Of a stretch of DNA of 64,000 bases, positions 1 through 8,234 are shown piece by piece. Position 1 is the first letter of the stretch; every line of letters starts with the position of its first letter. Source of the DNA: Streptomyces antimycoticus (GTDB taxonomy: Bacteria > Actinomycetota > Actinomycetes > Streptomycetales > Streptomycetaceae); contig NZ_BJHV01000001.1 of NCBI RefSeq assembly GCF_005405925.1, forward strand, positions 7,874,001 to 7,938,000. The letters run 5' to 3'. A program made the translations under genes and the position numbers. Under the pieces are notes generated by a model that was not told the origin of the DNA, made no database searches, and saw only the letters and a program-made list of their open reading frames with translations.

Positions 1-536
1 ACCGGATCGGCGTCGGACACCAGGGGCCGGACCCTGGACCACGCCCCGTCCGCGCCGACCAGCAGATCCGCCTCGACGGTCCGGCCGTCGGACAGGGTGA
101 GCGTGGGCCGCCCCGCCGTGCCGAGGGCGACCGCGCGCACCTTGTGACCCCAGCGAACGGTCGCCTCGGGCAGCGAGCCCAGCAGCAGATCTCGCAGCGC
201 CCTGCGGTCGATCTCGGGCCGCTCTTCTCCCTCGTCTCCCTGGGCCGGTTCCGGAGCGGGGATGCGGAAGCCGACGGCCGCGTCCTTGTCGAGCAGCCGC
301 AGCTCCCCGTCCTCGGGGCGGCTGAGCGGCCGGAACTCCTCCAGCAGGCCGGCGTGCAGCAGCGCCCGCTGACCGGACGCGGGATCCATGTCCAGCGAGC
401 CGCCCTGGTCGCGTGCGGTCGCCGAGGCGTCCAGTTCGTAGACGGTCGAGGCGATGCCGTGGACGTGCAGAACGCGCGCCAGCGTCAGGCCGCCCAGCCC
501 TCCTCCGACGATGGCGATACGGGGTGCTCCGGACAT
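1..536 (-). CDS. TetX-like FAD-dependent monooxygenase, partial (C-terminus beyond window edge)
   Basis: Translated directly from the minus strand: the frame is open from ATG at 536 to the window edge, about 178 residues. The N-terminus has the Rossmann motif IVGGGLGGLTLA (residues 8-19). The conserved monooxygenase DG motif GADGAWSRVR lies near residue 163, followed by the PLVSDADP stretch. The GGSLDMDPASGQ segment and PEIDRRALRDLLL resemble the TetX group of class A flavoprotein monooxygenases, which hydroxylate tetracycline-like or other aromatic substrates using NAD(P)H and O2. The substrate cannot be told from this part. It is divergent from a TetR-type regulator at 686 across a repeat array, so it is probably that regulator's target. 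Family call firm; drug inactivation is inference. Confidence 0.88.
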   Translation of the reverse strand, partial: MSGAPRIAIVGGGLGGLTLARVLHVHGIASTVYELDASATARDQGGSLDMDPASGQRALLHAGLLEEFRPLSRPEDGELRLLDKDAAVGFRIPAPEPAQGDEGEERPEIDRRALRDLLLGSLPEATVRWGHKVRAVALGTAGRPTLTLSDGRTVEADLLVGADGAWSRVRPLVSDADP

Positions 537-592
537 GGCAATGCCTCCCAGGCTCGGCGCCGGTGCGCGGCGGATGAGACGAGCGTAGGGCG

Positions 593-666
593 ACGAACGC
601 GTTCGTGGCAAACGCGTTCGTGACGAACGCGTCTGTGGCGAACACGTCTGGGACGAACGCGTTCGT
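593..666. promoter_or_regulatory. Five-unit palindromic operator array, 15-bp period
   Basis: Five 14-bp units start at 593, 608, 623, 638 and 653, exactly 15 bp apart. Units 1 and 5 are the perfect palindrome ACGAACGCGTTCGT; units 2, 3 and 4 differ from it at two to four positions. The array sits between the divergent monooxygenase (start 536) and TetR gene (start 686), where a TetR repressor would bind both promoters. Palindromy and spacing are seen directly; binding by the adjacent TetR protein is inference. Confidence 0.8.
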
Positions 667-685
667 GATCAGGTACGATGGCGCC

Positions 686-1450
686 ATGACAGCGCATCCC
701 ACCGCCCCGCGGAGCCGCCGGGAACGTCCCGCGAAACCGGCCCTGACCAGGGAAGGCATCATCGCCACCACGGTCGGACTCATGCGTGCCGAGGGCCTGG
801 AACGGGTCACGATGCGCCGCCTGGCCAAGGAGCTGGACACCGGGCCGGCCTCGCTCTACGTCTACGTCCGCAATATCGCCGAGCTGCACGCGGCGGTCCT
901 GGACGAGCTTCTCGGCGAGGTCGACCTGAGCCCGGCCGGGGCGGGCGGCGACTGGCACGACCGGCTGGTGCGGATCCTCACCTCGTACACCGCGGTGCTG
1001 TTCGAGTACCCCGGTCTCGCCCAGTCCGCGCTGGTGGCCCGCCCCTTCGGGAAGCACTATCTGCTGCTGGTGGAGGCGATGCTGACGCTGCTGGACGAGG
1101 GCGGCCTGGAGTCCGACCGGGCCGCGTGGCTGATCGACCTGCTGCTGCAGTACGGCACCGCGACCGCGGCCGAGCACGCCCACCGGGTCCCCGGCGACAT
1201 CCCCCAGGACCAGGCGGACTGGCAGGCGCTCGCCACGGTGGTGCGGGACGTCTCACCGCGGACCCATCCGCATATCGCCGCGCTCGGCCCGCGGCTGCTG
1301 TCCGGGTCCCCGCAGGACCGGCTGGCCTGGGGGTTCGACGTCCTGATCGCCGGGGCGCGGCACACCCCGGTGCCGGAGGTGCTCTCCCCGTCCCCGGCGG
1401 ACATCGGGGACCCGGCGGACATCGGGGACCCGGCGGATATCGGAGACTGA
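686..1450 (+). CDS. TetR/AcrR family transcriptional regulator (tetracycline-repressor-like)
   Basis: 254 residues from the ATG at 686; a longer open frame upstream simply reads through the operator array and is not credible as protein. An N-terminal helix-turn-helix spans about residues 22-68, with TREGIIATTVGLM and the recognition-helix region MRRLAKELDTGPASLYVYV. The remainder fits a TetR C-terminal ligand-binding domain (TetR_C_1 type). The last 18 residues are three copies of PADIGD from an 18-bp in-frame tandem repeat (1394-1447), a likely recent expansion. It is divergent from the TetX-like monooxygenase and very probably represses it and itself, released by the enzyme's substrate. Ligand unknown. 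Confidence 0.9.
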   Translation: MTAHPTAPRSRRERPAKPALTREGIIATTVGLMRAEGLERVTMRRLAKELDTGPASLYVYVRNIAELHAAVLDELLGEVDLSPAGAGGDWHDRLVRILTSYTAVLFEYPGLAQSALVARPFGKHYLLLVEAMLTLLDEGGLESDRAAWLIDLLLQYGTATAAEHAHRVPGDIPQDQADWQALATVVRDVSPRTHPHIAALGPRLLSGSPQDRLAWGFDVLIAGARHTPVPEVLSPSPADIGDPADIGDPADIGD

Positions 1451-1533
1451 GGCGGCGGCGCTCAGGAGACTGAGGCGGCGGCGCTCAGGGGCTGAGGCGG
1501 CGGCGCTCAGGGGGCTGAGGCGGCGACGCTCAG
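1447..1533. repeat. Four-copy 22-23-bp tandem repeat with short hairpins at a convergent junction
   Basis: The unit CTGAGGCGGCGGCGCTCAG (19 bp) occurs at 1447-1465, 1470-1488, 1492-1510 and, with one change, 1515-1533. Each copy has self-complementary ends CTGAG/CTCAG that could form a small hairpin. The array starts at the TetR stop codon and runs into the stop of the convergent gene ending at 1530, so it may work as a bidirectional transcription barrier. That role is inference. Confidence 0.75.
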
Positions 1534-2275
1534 CCGCGCCCGGCGGGCCGCTCGCCGGTGGTGAGCCGGGCGATATTCGACCGCTCGCCGTAGGTGACCG
1601 GCCGCACCCGGTAGGAGGCCCGCTTCTCGTTCGGCAGGGTGATCAGCCCGAAGGAGTTGATGTCCGGGTCGAGCACGGCGACCGGACGGAAGGAGCCGCC
1701 GCCCCGCGGCCGGTCCTCCAGCAGATAGCCCCGCTCGCCCTCGGCGTGGTCGGTCCAGGTGAACCGGATGCCGTTGGCGTGCATGATTTTCGCGCGCAGA
1801 TCGGTCGGGGTCGCGGCGGGCCGCCGGGCCGGGCTGGTGCGGACACCGGCCCGCCGGAGGGTGCGTGGCGGCGCCCATGTGTGCTCCTCGCGCTGTTCCG
1901 CCTTGGTGAACGACCCCTTCGGCAGCGTGACGTCCACCGGCCGGGACGCGGGTCCGTAGTACGGCCGCACCCGGTAGTAGAAGTGGGTCTCCGGTATCAG
2001 ATCCGGGTGCCGGTAGGTGGTCTGGCCGAGCGGGGCGTAGGTGAGGATCGTCCAGGGCCCCCGGGGCTCGGTCGCGAACTCCACGATCCGCCCCGCGGCG
2101 CCCGGCGCCTTCCCGCGCCAGCTCAGCTTCGTGTCGACGGGGGAGACCCGGGTGACGGTGAGCACGGTGCCGGGCCGGGGCTCCCGGGGGCTTCCGGGGA
2201 GGCGCATCCGCTGACTCCGGAAAGCCCGGCGACGGCGAGAACCGCCGCCGCCAGGGCGCGTACCGAGCCGCTCAC
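1530..2275 (-). CDS. Fibronectin type III-like secreted lipoprotein, frameshifted in this sequence
   Basis: An open frame at 1530-2207 (225 residues) has Fn3-like segments such as TKLSWRGKAPG and THFYYRVRPYYG, with a second possible repeat near RFTWTDHAEGERGYLLED. A better start is the GTG at 2275, which overlaps the upstream gene's TGA as GTGA. From it, another frame encodes a lipoprotein signal ending in the lipobox GVSGC followed by ASPEAPGSP. The two frames meet in a C-rich stretch near 2185-2200, and one missing base would join them into a 248-residue lipoprotein. It is the third gene of a short operon with two secreted jelly-roll proteins, so it may be a surface-bound carbohydrate-interacting partner. 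The domain call is moderate; the signal peptide and frame break are directly visible. Confidence 0.68.
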
Positions 2276-2880
2276 TTGCGCCAGAACTTCACGTTGCTCC
2301 ACACCACGGTGGCCGGGCCGTTGCCGCTGCTGGTGCGGTACGCCCCGAACTTGTCGTAGAAGCTGCCGCCGGGGCTGTCCACGGTGTGCTTGAGCGAGCC
2401 GTTGATGTACGTACGGTGCTCCTCGCCCACGTCGTGCACCGTATTGACGCGCACGGTGGCCCCGACCGTCCCGGCGTTGGACAGGGTGTCCCCGCCGTGC
2501 ACGGCGTACAGCCGCCCGCCCCGCTCGACCGCGAGCATGAAGTACGGACCGGCGTCGCCGTCGGTGTCATTGAACGTCTGCTTCAGGCTGATTCGGGTGC
2601 CGCCCATGCTGGTGACCCGGAAGTACCCCTCGAACTGATGGGTTCCCCCGTTGTAGGTGTCATAGCGCCGCTCGGCCCGCTGGTCCCCGCTCGCGGTGGA
2701 GCAGGTGAGGGTGAAGGTGAGGTTGTCGACCTGCCCGCACCCCCGCTCCTGCACCTTGAACCCCGGCGACTCGGACGACCAGCCGCCCGGTTCGACCTCG
2801 GCGTGCGCGGCGCCCGAAGCCGCCAGCAGCAGTCCGCAGGCGGCCGAGATTCCGGCAATGACGCGGTATTTCGTGGACAC
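2272..2880 (-). CDS. Secreted jelly-roll protein related to polysaccharide-lyase-like fold
   Basis: 202 residues with a Sec signal peptide (hydrophobic GISAACGLLLAASGAAHA, cleavage near residue 27). The mature part is beta-rich and ends in VVWSNVKFWRK, closely parallel to the ARFRNIRYWVK end of the next gene upstream. Internal matches such as KFGAYRTSSGNGPA versus NGVYHHGNGRAEA suggest the two are distant paralogues of an alginate-lyase/concanavalin-like fold. The classic lyase residues are less clear here than in the neighbour. It lies 12 bp after that gene and overlaps the lipoprotein start, so it is the middle gene of an operon controlled from the DasR-type site near 3651. Enzymatic activity is not established. 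Confidence 0.72.
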   Translation of the reverse strand: MSTKYRVIAGISAACGLLLAASGAAHAEVEPGGWSSESPGFKVQERGCGQVDNLTFTLTCSTASGDQRAERRYDTYNGGTHQFEGYFRVTSMGGTRISLKQTFNDTDGDAGPYFMLAVERGGRLYAVHGGDTLSNAGTVGATVRVNTVHDVGEEHRTYINGSLKHTVDSPGGSFYDKFGAYRTSSGNGPATVVWSNVKFWRK

Positions 2881-2892
2881 CGTCCGACTCCT

Positions 2893-3609
2893 CTACTTGA
2901 CCCAATAGCGGATGTTGCGGAACCGGGCCTCGGCCCGGCCGTTGCCGTGGTGATAGACGCCGTTCTTGAAGTGGCGGGTCGCCGGGCCCCGGTCGTCGAC
3001 CGTCAGCACCAGCTTGTCGTCGGCGTAGACCTGGATCTTTCCGGCGCCCGCGTCATGGGCCACCTTCAGGTTCCACCACTTGTTGTAGATACCGGACTTG
3101 ATGACGGTGTCCGTATAGCGCCTGAGCGTTCCTCCGTTCTCGCTGGAGGCCCGGAACATGATGTCGGTGGCAGGTGTTCCGCTCGGGTGCTTGACCCGCA
3201 GGATCTGCATGATGTCCGCGCCGTTCGTACCGGACGGCACATACACATCGGCGTCCCACATGTGCCGCCCCGAGGTGTACTCCTGCTTCCACCGCATTTC
3301 GGTGCGCGGATCGGTGCCGCTGCCCTCTTCGAGCGGCTCATCGGTGGAATTCACCCACATCGTGTGGGTCTTCGAGCCCGAGTCGTAGCGGTAGCGCTCG
3401 CTCAGGTCGAGATTCCACGGCTTGTGCATCGAGTATGTGAACGACGTCTGCGTCCATCCGTCCGTCGGCGACGCCGCGGCCTCCTTCGCCGTGGCCGTCC
3501 CTCCGGACGCGACCCCCGCTGTCAGGATCCCCATGAGTGCGGCGACGGCCATGGCCGTCCTGGTGTGGGGGGAGCGTCTGGCGCGTCTGGCGGTGCGTAA
3601 CGCGGGCAT
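2893..3609 (-). CDS. Secreted alginate-lyase-fold (PL7-like) protein
   Basis: 238 residues from the ATG at 3609, chosen because GGAGGTGGG sits 6-14 bases upstream; a longer frame starting at 3651 lacks such a site and would overlap the operator. A signal peptide (MAVAALMGILTAGVASGGTATA) is followed by a mature domain containing PRTEMRW, QILRVKH and HFKNGVYHHGNG. These line up with the three conserved strands of PL7-type lyases (RTELR, QIH, YFKAGVY), but the QIH histidine is not preserved in place. The fold is therefore likely and the catalytic specificity uncertain. It heads a three-gene secreted operon. The dyad 42 bp upstream matches the core of DasR sites, suggesting control by N-acetylglucosamine or chitin signals. 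Confidence 0.75.
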   Translation of the reverse strand: MPALRTARRARRSPHTRTAMAVAALMGILTAGVASGGTATAKEAAASPTDGWTQTSFTYSMHKPWNLDLSERYRYDSGSKTHTMWVNSTDEPLEEGSGTDPRTEMRWKQEYTSGRHMWDADVYVPSGTNGADIMQILRVKHPSGTPATDIMFRASSENGGTLRRYTDTVIKSGIYNKWWNLKVAHDAGAGKIQVYADDKLVLTVDDRGPATRHFKNGVYHHGNGRAEARFRNIRYWVK

Positions 3610-3648
3610 ATGGGCCCACCTCCGGTCCGTTCCGTTCCTTGGATGGAT

Positions 3649-3664
3649 CATGGTCTAGACCAAG
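3649..3664. promoter_or_regulatory. Putative DasR-responsive element (dre)
   Basis: A perfect 12-bp palindrome TGGTCTAGACCA lies at 3651-3662, about 42 bp upstream of the secreted jelly-roll gene start. It is identical to the core of the Streptomyces dre consensus bound by the GntR-family regulator DasR. The outer positions of the 16-bp consensus are only partly matched. Confidence 0.75.
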
Positions 3665-3736
3665 AGTCAACGTAGGGCAAGGATCATGGCGTGTCCATAT
3701 CAATGAACGGAATTCACGACTGTGGGTCCGCAGGGG

Positions 3737-4225
3737 TCAACTCCGCCGCAACGCCTTCACCATGACCAGCTCCCTGGTCACACCGTCGGCGAGGAGATCC
3801 CCCGGCTCCCGGGTGGCGACGAAACCGTGCCGCTCGTAGAGGGCGATCGCCGGGGCGTTGCCCGGGAGGACCGCGAGCCGCAGCGCCGTGGCGCCCGCCC
3901 GTAGGGCCCAGGTCTCGACCGCCGCGATCAGCCGGTCGCCCACGCCGTGACCGCGCGCCTCGGGGCTGACCCAGACGGACCTCAGCTCCGGCGGCCCGCC
4001 GTCCCCGGGCAGGCCGCCGGCCATCCCGACGGCCCGGCCGTCCAGCAGGGCGACGATGTGGTGGGCGCCCGGCACCTCCAGCCGGGCGCGCCACCGCTCC
4101 TCGCCGCCGCGGTGCCAGTCGGCGAGCCGGGACTTGAAGGCGTGCGGCGCCTCGGCCAGCGCGGCCCGGCGGATATCCCGCCACAGGGGCCAGTCGTCCA
4201 TCGTGACCACGCGCAGATCCACCAT
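3737..4225 (-). CDS. GNAT family N-acetyltransferase
   Basis: 162 residues from ATG 4225 (MVDLRVVT); the frame is open further upstream but the conserved domain begins here. It has typical GNAT strands: HHIVALLDGRAVGMAGG, then ELRSVWVSPEARGHGVGDRLI, which contains the acetyl-CoA-binding R/Q-x-x-G-x-G/A loop, and GNAPAIALYERHGFV near the end. The family transfers acetyl groups from acetyl-CoA to small amines or protein N-termini; the substrate is unknown. It is a stand-alone gene between the dre-controlled operon and the SpoIIE gene. It reads away from the SpoIIE gene. Confidence 0.9.
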   Translation of the reverse strand: MVDLRVVTMDDWPLWRDIRRAALAEAPHAFKSRLADWHRGGEERWRARLEVPGAHHIVALLDGRAVGMAGGLPGDGGPPELRSVWVSPEARGHGVGDRLIAAVETWALRAGATALRLAVLPGNAPAIALYERHGFVATREPGDLLADGVTRELVMVKALRRS

Positions 4226-4470
4226 GCGGCCGAGTCTCCCGCATCGTCGTGCGCCACCGATCGCCATCGCGTACCGCCGATTCCAAGGGGAGATGGCCGG
4301 GTTCAACCCGCTGTGCCATGCTTTGAGAAGAGGCGCCAACCCTTTCGAGGGGGCGCGGCAGCGAAGGCCCCGCCGGTGGTCGTGACCGGTCGCCGCGCGA
4401 AGGCCGATCAAGGGCCCGGGTACGCCCCACGAGACCGGCGGTCCGCGCACGGAGGCGGTGCAGGCGTGCT

Positions 4471-6990
4471 GTGACCGGGCATGTGCTGACGTTCACGGGG
4501 ACCGCGGTGGTGGCTGTCTATGTGCTGGACGCGGAAGGTGCCGAGCTGCGGTTGACCGAGACGGTGCGCAGCGCCGGACGGTCGTACGCGCTGCCGGCAA
4601 GTTACCGGCTGTCCGGGCGCTCGCCCGTCACCGACGCCTTCCGCGACGGCCGCCCCCGGTGGCTGACCCCCAGCGAACTCGCCGCCTACGGCCCCACCGG
4701 CCCCACCACTCCGGAAACCCCCACCACGCCCGGCGTCTCGCTGGGGGTGCTGCCGCTCGGCGGGGACGGCAGGGGGCTGGGGTGTCTGGTGGTCGTGGAC
4801 GAGTCACCCGGCGGCATCGACGCCGACCGCCGGGGCTTCATCGAGCTCTACGCCCACCATGTGGCCGCCGGGGTCGAGGCCGCTGGGCCGGAGGCGCTCA
4901 CCCAGCCGCATCCCGACCTGCCCGGCCCCACCCTGGACCGGCTGCGGGTCGGCTCGTTCGTGCTGCACCTCGGCAGCGGGCGGATGACCGCCGACACCCA
5001 GGTGCTCGACCTCTTCGGCATCGCGGGGGAGGACTTCGACGGACGGGTGGAGACCCTGCTGTCGGTCACCGTCCCGGACGACGTGCCCGCCCTGATGTCG
5101 GTCCTGGAGCCCGACGTGCTGACCTCCGGCACCGCCCAGCTCGAGTTCCGGATCCGCCGGCCCAACGGTGAGCTGCGCTGGCTGGGCCTGCGCGCCCAGG
5201 TGGAGACGGGGCCGGACGGCGCCCCCCGGCGCATGCTCGGCGTGGTCGCGGAGACCTCGTATCTGCGGCCCCGCGCCGACGAGGTGTCCCTGGTGCAGCG
5301 GCTGTCCGCCGCCCTGGCCGGGGCCACCACCGTCGGGGACGTGGGCCGGGCGGTGGTCGGCGCGCTGCGCGATCCGCTCGGGGCGGGCCGGGTCGCGGTC
5401 GCCGAGGTCCAGGCCGAGCAGCTCGTGGTCGCCGTCCTGGCGCCCGCCGAGCCCGCCGCCTGGCCCGAGGTGTGGCGGTCCGCCTGGCGGTCCGAATGGC
5501 CCGAGCCGCCGAGCCATGCCCTGCCCACGCTGGCGGAGGCGCTGCGGGAGGGCCAGGTCAGCATCTGGCCCGAGGGCTCCGCCCTGGAACCCGGGCTCGC
5601 TGGTATCGGCCCCGGCGGCCTCGCCGTCCTCCCGCTCCCGGCGGACGGCCGGATCGTCGGGGTGTGCCTGATCGGATGGGAGCGGCGGCATGAGTTCGGC
5701 CCGGAGGAGCGCTCGCTGCTGACCGCGACCGCCGGTCTGGTGGGGCAGGCCCTGGTGCGCGCCCACGCCCTGGACGCCGAGCACGAGCTGGCCACCATGC
5801 TCCAGCGCAGCCTGCTGCCGCGGAAGCTGCCGGAGCTGCCCGGAGGGGTGGCCGTCACCCGCTATCTGCCCGCCACGATGGGCCTGGAGGTGGGCGGCGA
5901 CTGGTACGACGTGATCCCGCTGGCCGACGGCCATGTGGCCCTGGTCATCGGGGATGTGCAGGGCCACAGCGCCGCGGCCGCCACCATCATGGGCCAGATG
6001 CGCACCGCCATCCGGGCCTACGCCGTGGAGGGCCATCCGCCCGATGTGGTCGTGGCGCACGCCAACCGCCTGCTCGTCGGCATGGAGACCGACCTCTTCG
6101 CCACCTGCTGCTACGCCGACCTCGACATGGAGGAGGGCGAGGCGTGGTTCGTCCGGGCCGGACACATCCAGCCGCTGCTGCGCCACCCGGACGGCACCAC
6201 CGAGGAGCTCGACGTCGAGGGCGGTCCGCCGCTGGGCGTGGTCGCGGACGCCGAGTTCCCGATGACCGCGGCCGGGCTGTCCTCCGGCACCCTGCTCGCC
6301 CTGGTCACCGACGGCCTGGTCGAGTCCGCTCGGCTCGACCTGGACGACGGGGTGCGTCGGGCGCGCCAGGCGCTCGCCCGCGCCGACCCGGCCGACCCCG
6401 GAGGGGTGGCGGACGAGCTGCTCGGCGGGCACAGCCGCCGGGACGACGATGTCGCGCTGCTGTTGCTGCGCTACGACGGGATGCGGGTACGGCCCACCCG
6501 GGCGAGCTGGACGGTGTGGCGGCTTCCCGACGCCGTGATGCACGCCCGCCGCTTCACCGCGCGCACCCTGCGCAACTGGGGCCTGGCGGACGAGCTGGAC
6601 GTGGCGCTGCTGGTCACCTCCGAGCTGGTCACCAACGCCCTGGTGCACACCCGGGGCGAGGTGCGGCTGAATCTGACGCTGACCGCGGACCGGCTGCGGA
6701 TCGCGGTCAACGACCCCTCGCCGCGCACCCCCGTCAAACCGGCGACCGTGGACTGGGAGGCGACCGGCGGGCGGGGTCTGCTGCTCATCGAGGCCATGTC
6801 GCAGACCTGGGGCTCGGTGCCGCTGAGCGGGGGCAAGCAGGTCTGGGGCGAGCTGTCCCTGTCGTCCCCGCGGGAGGAGCCCGGGAGCGGGCCGCCCCCG
6901 GAGGAGCCGCCGGAAGAGCCGACCGACGCGGATGACGCACCGCGGGCGGAGCGGGCGAGGGGGAGGAGAGGGAGGAGGGCAAGGCGATGA
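4471..6990 (+). CDS. Multi-sensor SpoIIE-type PP2C phosphatase with C-terminal RsbW-like kinase domain
   Basis: 839 residues from GTG 4471. Order by eye: GAF-like region (about 1-135), PAS domain (about 150-270, with RRPNGELRWLGLRAQVE), second GAF (about 275-435), SpoIIE PP2C domain (about 450-670) with metal-binding GGDWYD (near 474) and GDVQGHS (near 493), and a HATPase_c domain (about 690-800) with ELVTNALVHTR and TGGRGLLLIE. Such proteins act in partner-switching, dephosphorylating anti-anti-sigma factors while the kinase domain phosphorylates or binds them. The tail is charged and Pro/Arg-rich. Its stop overlaps the start of the sugar-binding lipoprotein gene (ATGA), implying cotranscription with the ABC transporter, an unusual pairing. 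Confidence 0.9.
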   Translation: MTGHVLTFTGTAVVAVYVLDAEGAELRLTETVRSAGRSYALPASYRLSGRSPVTDAFRDGRPRWLTPSELAAYGPTGPTTPETPTTPGVSLGVLPLGGDGRGLGCLVVVDESPGGIDADRRGFIELYAHHVAAGVEAAGPEALTQPHPDLPGPTLDRLRVGSFVLHLGSGRMTADTQVLDLFGIAGEDFDGRVETLLSVTVPDDVPALMSVLEPDVLTSGTAQLEFRIRRPNGELRWLGLRAQVETGPDGAPRRMLGVVAETSYLRPRADEVSLVQRLSAALAGATTVGDVGRAVVGALRDPLGAGRVAVAEVQAEQLVVAVLAPAEPAAWPEVWRSAWRSEWPEPPSHALPTLAEALREGQVSIWPEGSALEPGLAGIGPGGLAVLPLPADGRIVGVCLIGWERRHEFGPEERSLLTATAGLVGQALVRAHALDAEHELATMLQRSLLPRKLPELPGGVAVTRYLPATMGLEVGGDWYDVIPLADGHVALVIGDVQGHSAAAATIMGQMRTAIRAYAVEGHPPDVVVAHANRLLVGMETDLFATCCYADLDMEEGEAWFVRAGHIQPLLRHPDGTTEELDVEGGPPLGVVADAEFPMTAAGLSSGTLLALVTDGLVESARLDLDDGVRRARQALARADPADPGGVADELLGGHSRRDDDVALLLLRYDGMRVRPTRASWTVWRLPDAVMHARRFTARTLRNWGLADELDVALLVTSELVTNALVHTRGEVRLNLTLTADRLRIAVNDPSPRTPVKPATVDWEATGGRGLLLIEAMSQTWGSVPLSGGKQVWGELSLSSPREEPGSGPPPEEPPEEPTDADDAPRAERARGRRGRRARR

Positions 6991-8222
6991 GCCGCTCCCG
7001 TACGACCGCCCGGACGCACGCGGCGACGCGCTTCCGGGGACACGCTCCGGCGCGTGCCCGGACGGCCGCCCCGACGCGCTCCCGGGCGCGCGCTCGCCTC
7101 CGCGCGGCCATCGCCGTCACGGCGGGCCTGGGCCTTGCCGTGTCCCTCGCCGCATGCGGCAACGCGGCCCAGGTCGGCCGGCCGGTCGGCGCGACCGGGC
7201 CGCACCGCGGGCCGCTGCGGATCGGCCTGCTGCTCCCGGAGAACGAGATCGTCCGTTTCGAGAGCATGGACAAGCCCCTGATCCAGGAGCGGGTCGAGCA
7301 ACTGTGCCCGCGCTGCACGGTGAGCTACTCCAGCGCCCAGCACGATCCGGCCGCCCAGCGCAATCAGATCGAAGCCATGATCACGAACGGGATCGATGTG
7401 CTCATCCTGGACGCGGTGGACACCAAGGCCGTCCGCCACTCCGTGATCCAGGCCCGCCGCGCCAACGTCCCGGTCGTCGCCTACGACCGTCTCGCGGAGG
7501 GGCCCATCTCCGGCTATGTCACGTTCGACGGCGCACGCGTCGGCCGACTCCAGGGCGAGGCACTGCTCGAGGCGCTGGGCCCGAACCCCAAGAACCGCCA
7601 GGTCGTGATGATGAACGGCTCGTCGACCGACCCCAACGCGCACTGGTTCGAACAGGGCGCGCGGTCCGTCCTCCAGGGCAAGGTCAAGATCGTCAAGTCC
7701 TACGAGACCGTCGGCTGGCGGCCGGAGAACGCCAACCGCAACATGTCCGCCGCCATCGCCGCCCTGGGCCCCCATGCCATCGACGGCGTCCTCGCCGCCA
7801 ACGACGGCCTGGCCTCGGGTGTCATCACCGCCCTCGAAACGGCCCGGATCCATCCACTGCCCCCGGTCACCGGCCAGGACGCCGAGCTCGCGGGCATTCA
7901 GCGGATCGTCAAGGGTGAGCAGTACATGAGCGTCTACAAGCCGTTCAAGCCCGAGGCGTACACCGCCGCGGAGATGGCCATCGCGCTGGGACACGGCACC
8001 TCGCTCAACGGGATCGCCAAGCAGCGGGTCAACAGCGCCACGGCCCGTGGCATCCCCGCGGTGCTGCTCACGCCGGTGGCCGTGACCGTGCACAACATCA
8101 AGAGCACCGTCATCAAGGACGGTCTGTATCGCGTCGATCAGATATGCACCAAGAAGTATGTGGATGACTGCCGCAGGGCCGGGCTCATCGGCCGGCACGG
8201 CTCATCGCATGACGCGGGATGA
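6987..8222 (+). CDS. Xylose/ribose-type sugar ABC transporter substrate-binding lipoprotein
   Basis: 411 residues. A long Arg-rich leader of about 40 residues precedes a hydrophobic segment and a lipobox (VSLAAC, Cys at residue 57). The mature protein is a type I periplasmic-binding fold: RIGLLLPENEIVRF, NQIEAMITNGIDVLILDAVD, VPVVAYDRL, and a C-terminal DGVLAANDGLASGVITAL. This resembles XylF-type D-xylose or related sugar binders. It overlaps the phosphatase gene by 4 bp and precedes the ATPase by 12 bp. The start is supported by the overlap, although the leader is long. Confidence 0.88.
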   Translation: MSRSRTTARTHAATRFRGHAPARARTAAPTRSRARARLRAAIAVTAGLGLAVSLAACGNAAQVGRPVGATGPHRGPLRIGLLLPENEIVRFESMDKPLIQERVEQLCPRCTVSYSSAQHDPAAQRNQIEAMITNGIDVLILDAVDTKAVRHSVIQARRANVPVVAYDRLAEGPISGYVTFDGARVGRLQGEALLEALGPNPKNRQVVMMNGSSTDPNAHWFEQGARSVLQGKVKIVKSYETVGWRPENANRNMSAAIAALGPHAIDGVLAANDGLASGVITALETARIHPLPPVTGQDAELAGIQRIVKGEQYMSVYKPFKPEAYTAAEMAIALGHGTSLNGIAKQRVNSATARGIPAVLLTPVAVTVHNIKSTVIKDGLYRVDQICTKKYVDDCRRAGLIGRHGSSHDAG

Positions 8223-8234
8223 AGGGAGGAGCGG

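Noticed and set aside
605..685. Longer start for the first TetR gene at GTG 605
   Set aside because: The extra 27 residues are just a translation of the palindromic repeats; ATG 686 begins the normal protein.
4804..6648. Minus-strand 614-codon frame opposite the SpoIIE gene
   Set aside because: Antisense shadow; the plus strand has PP2C and HATPase motifs.
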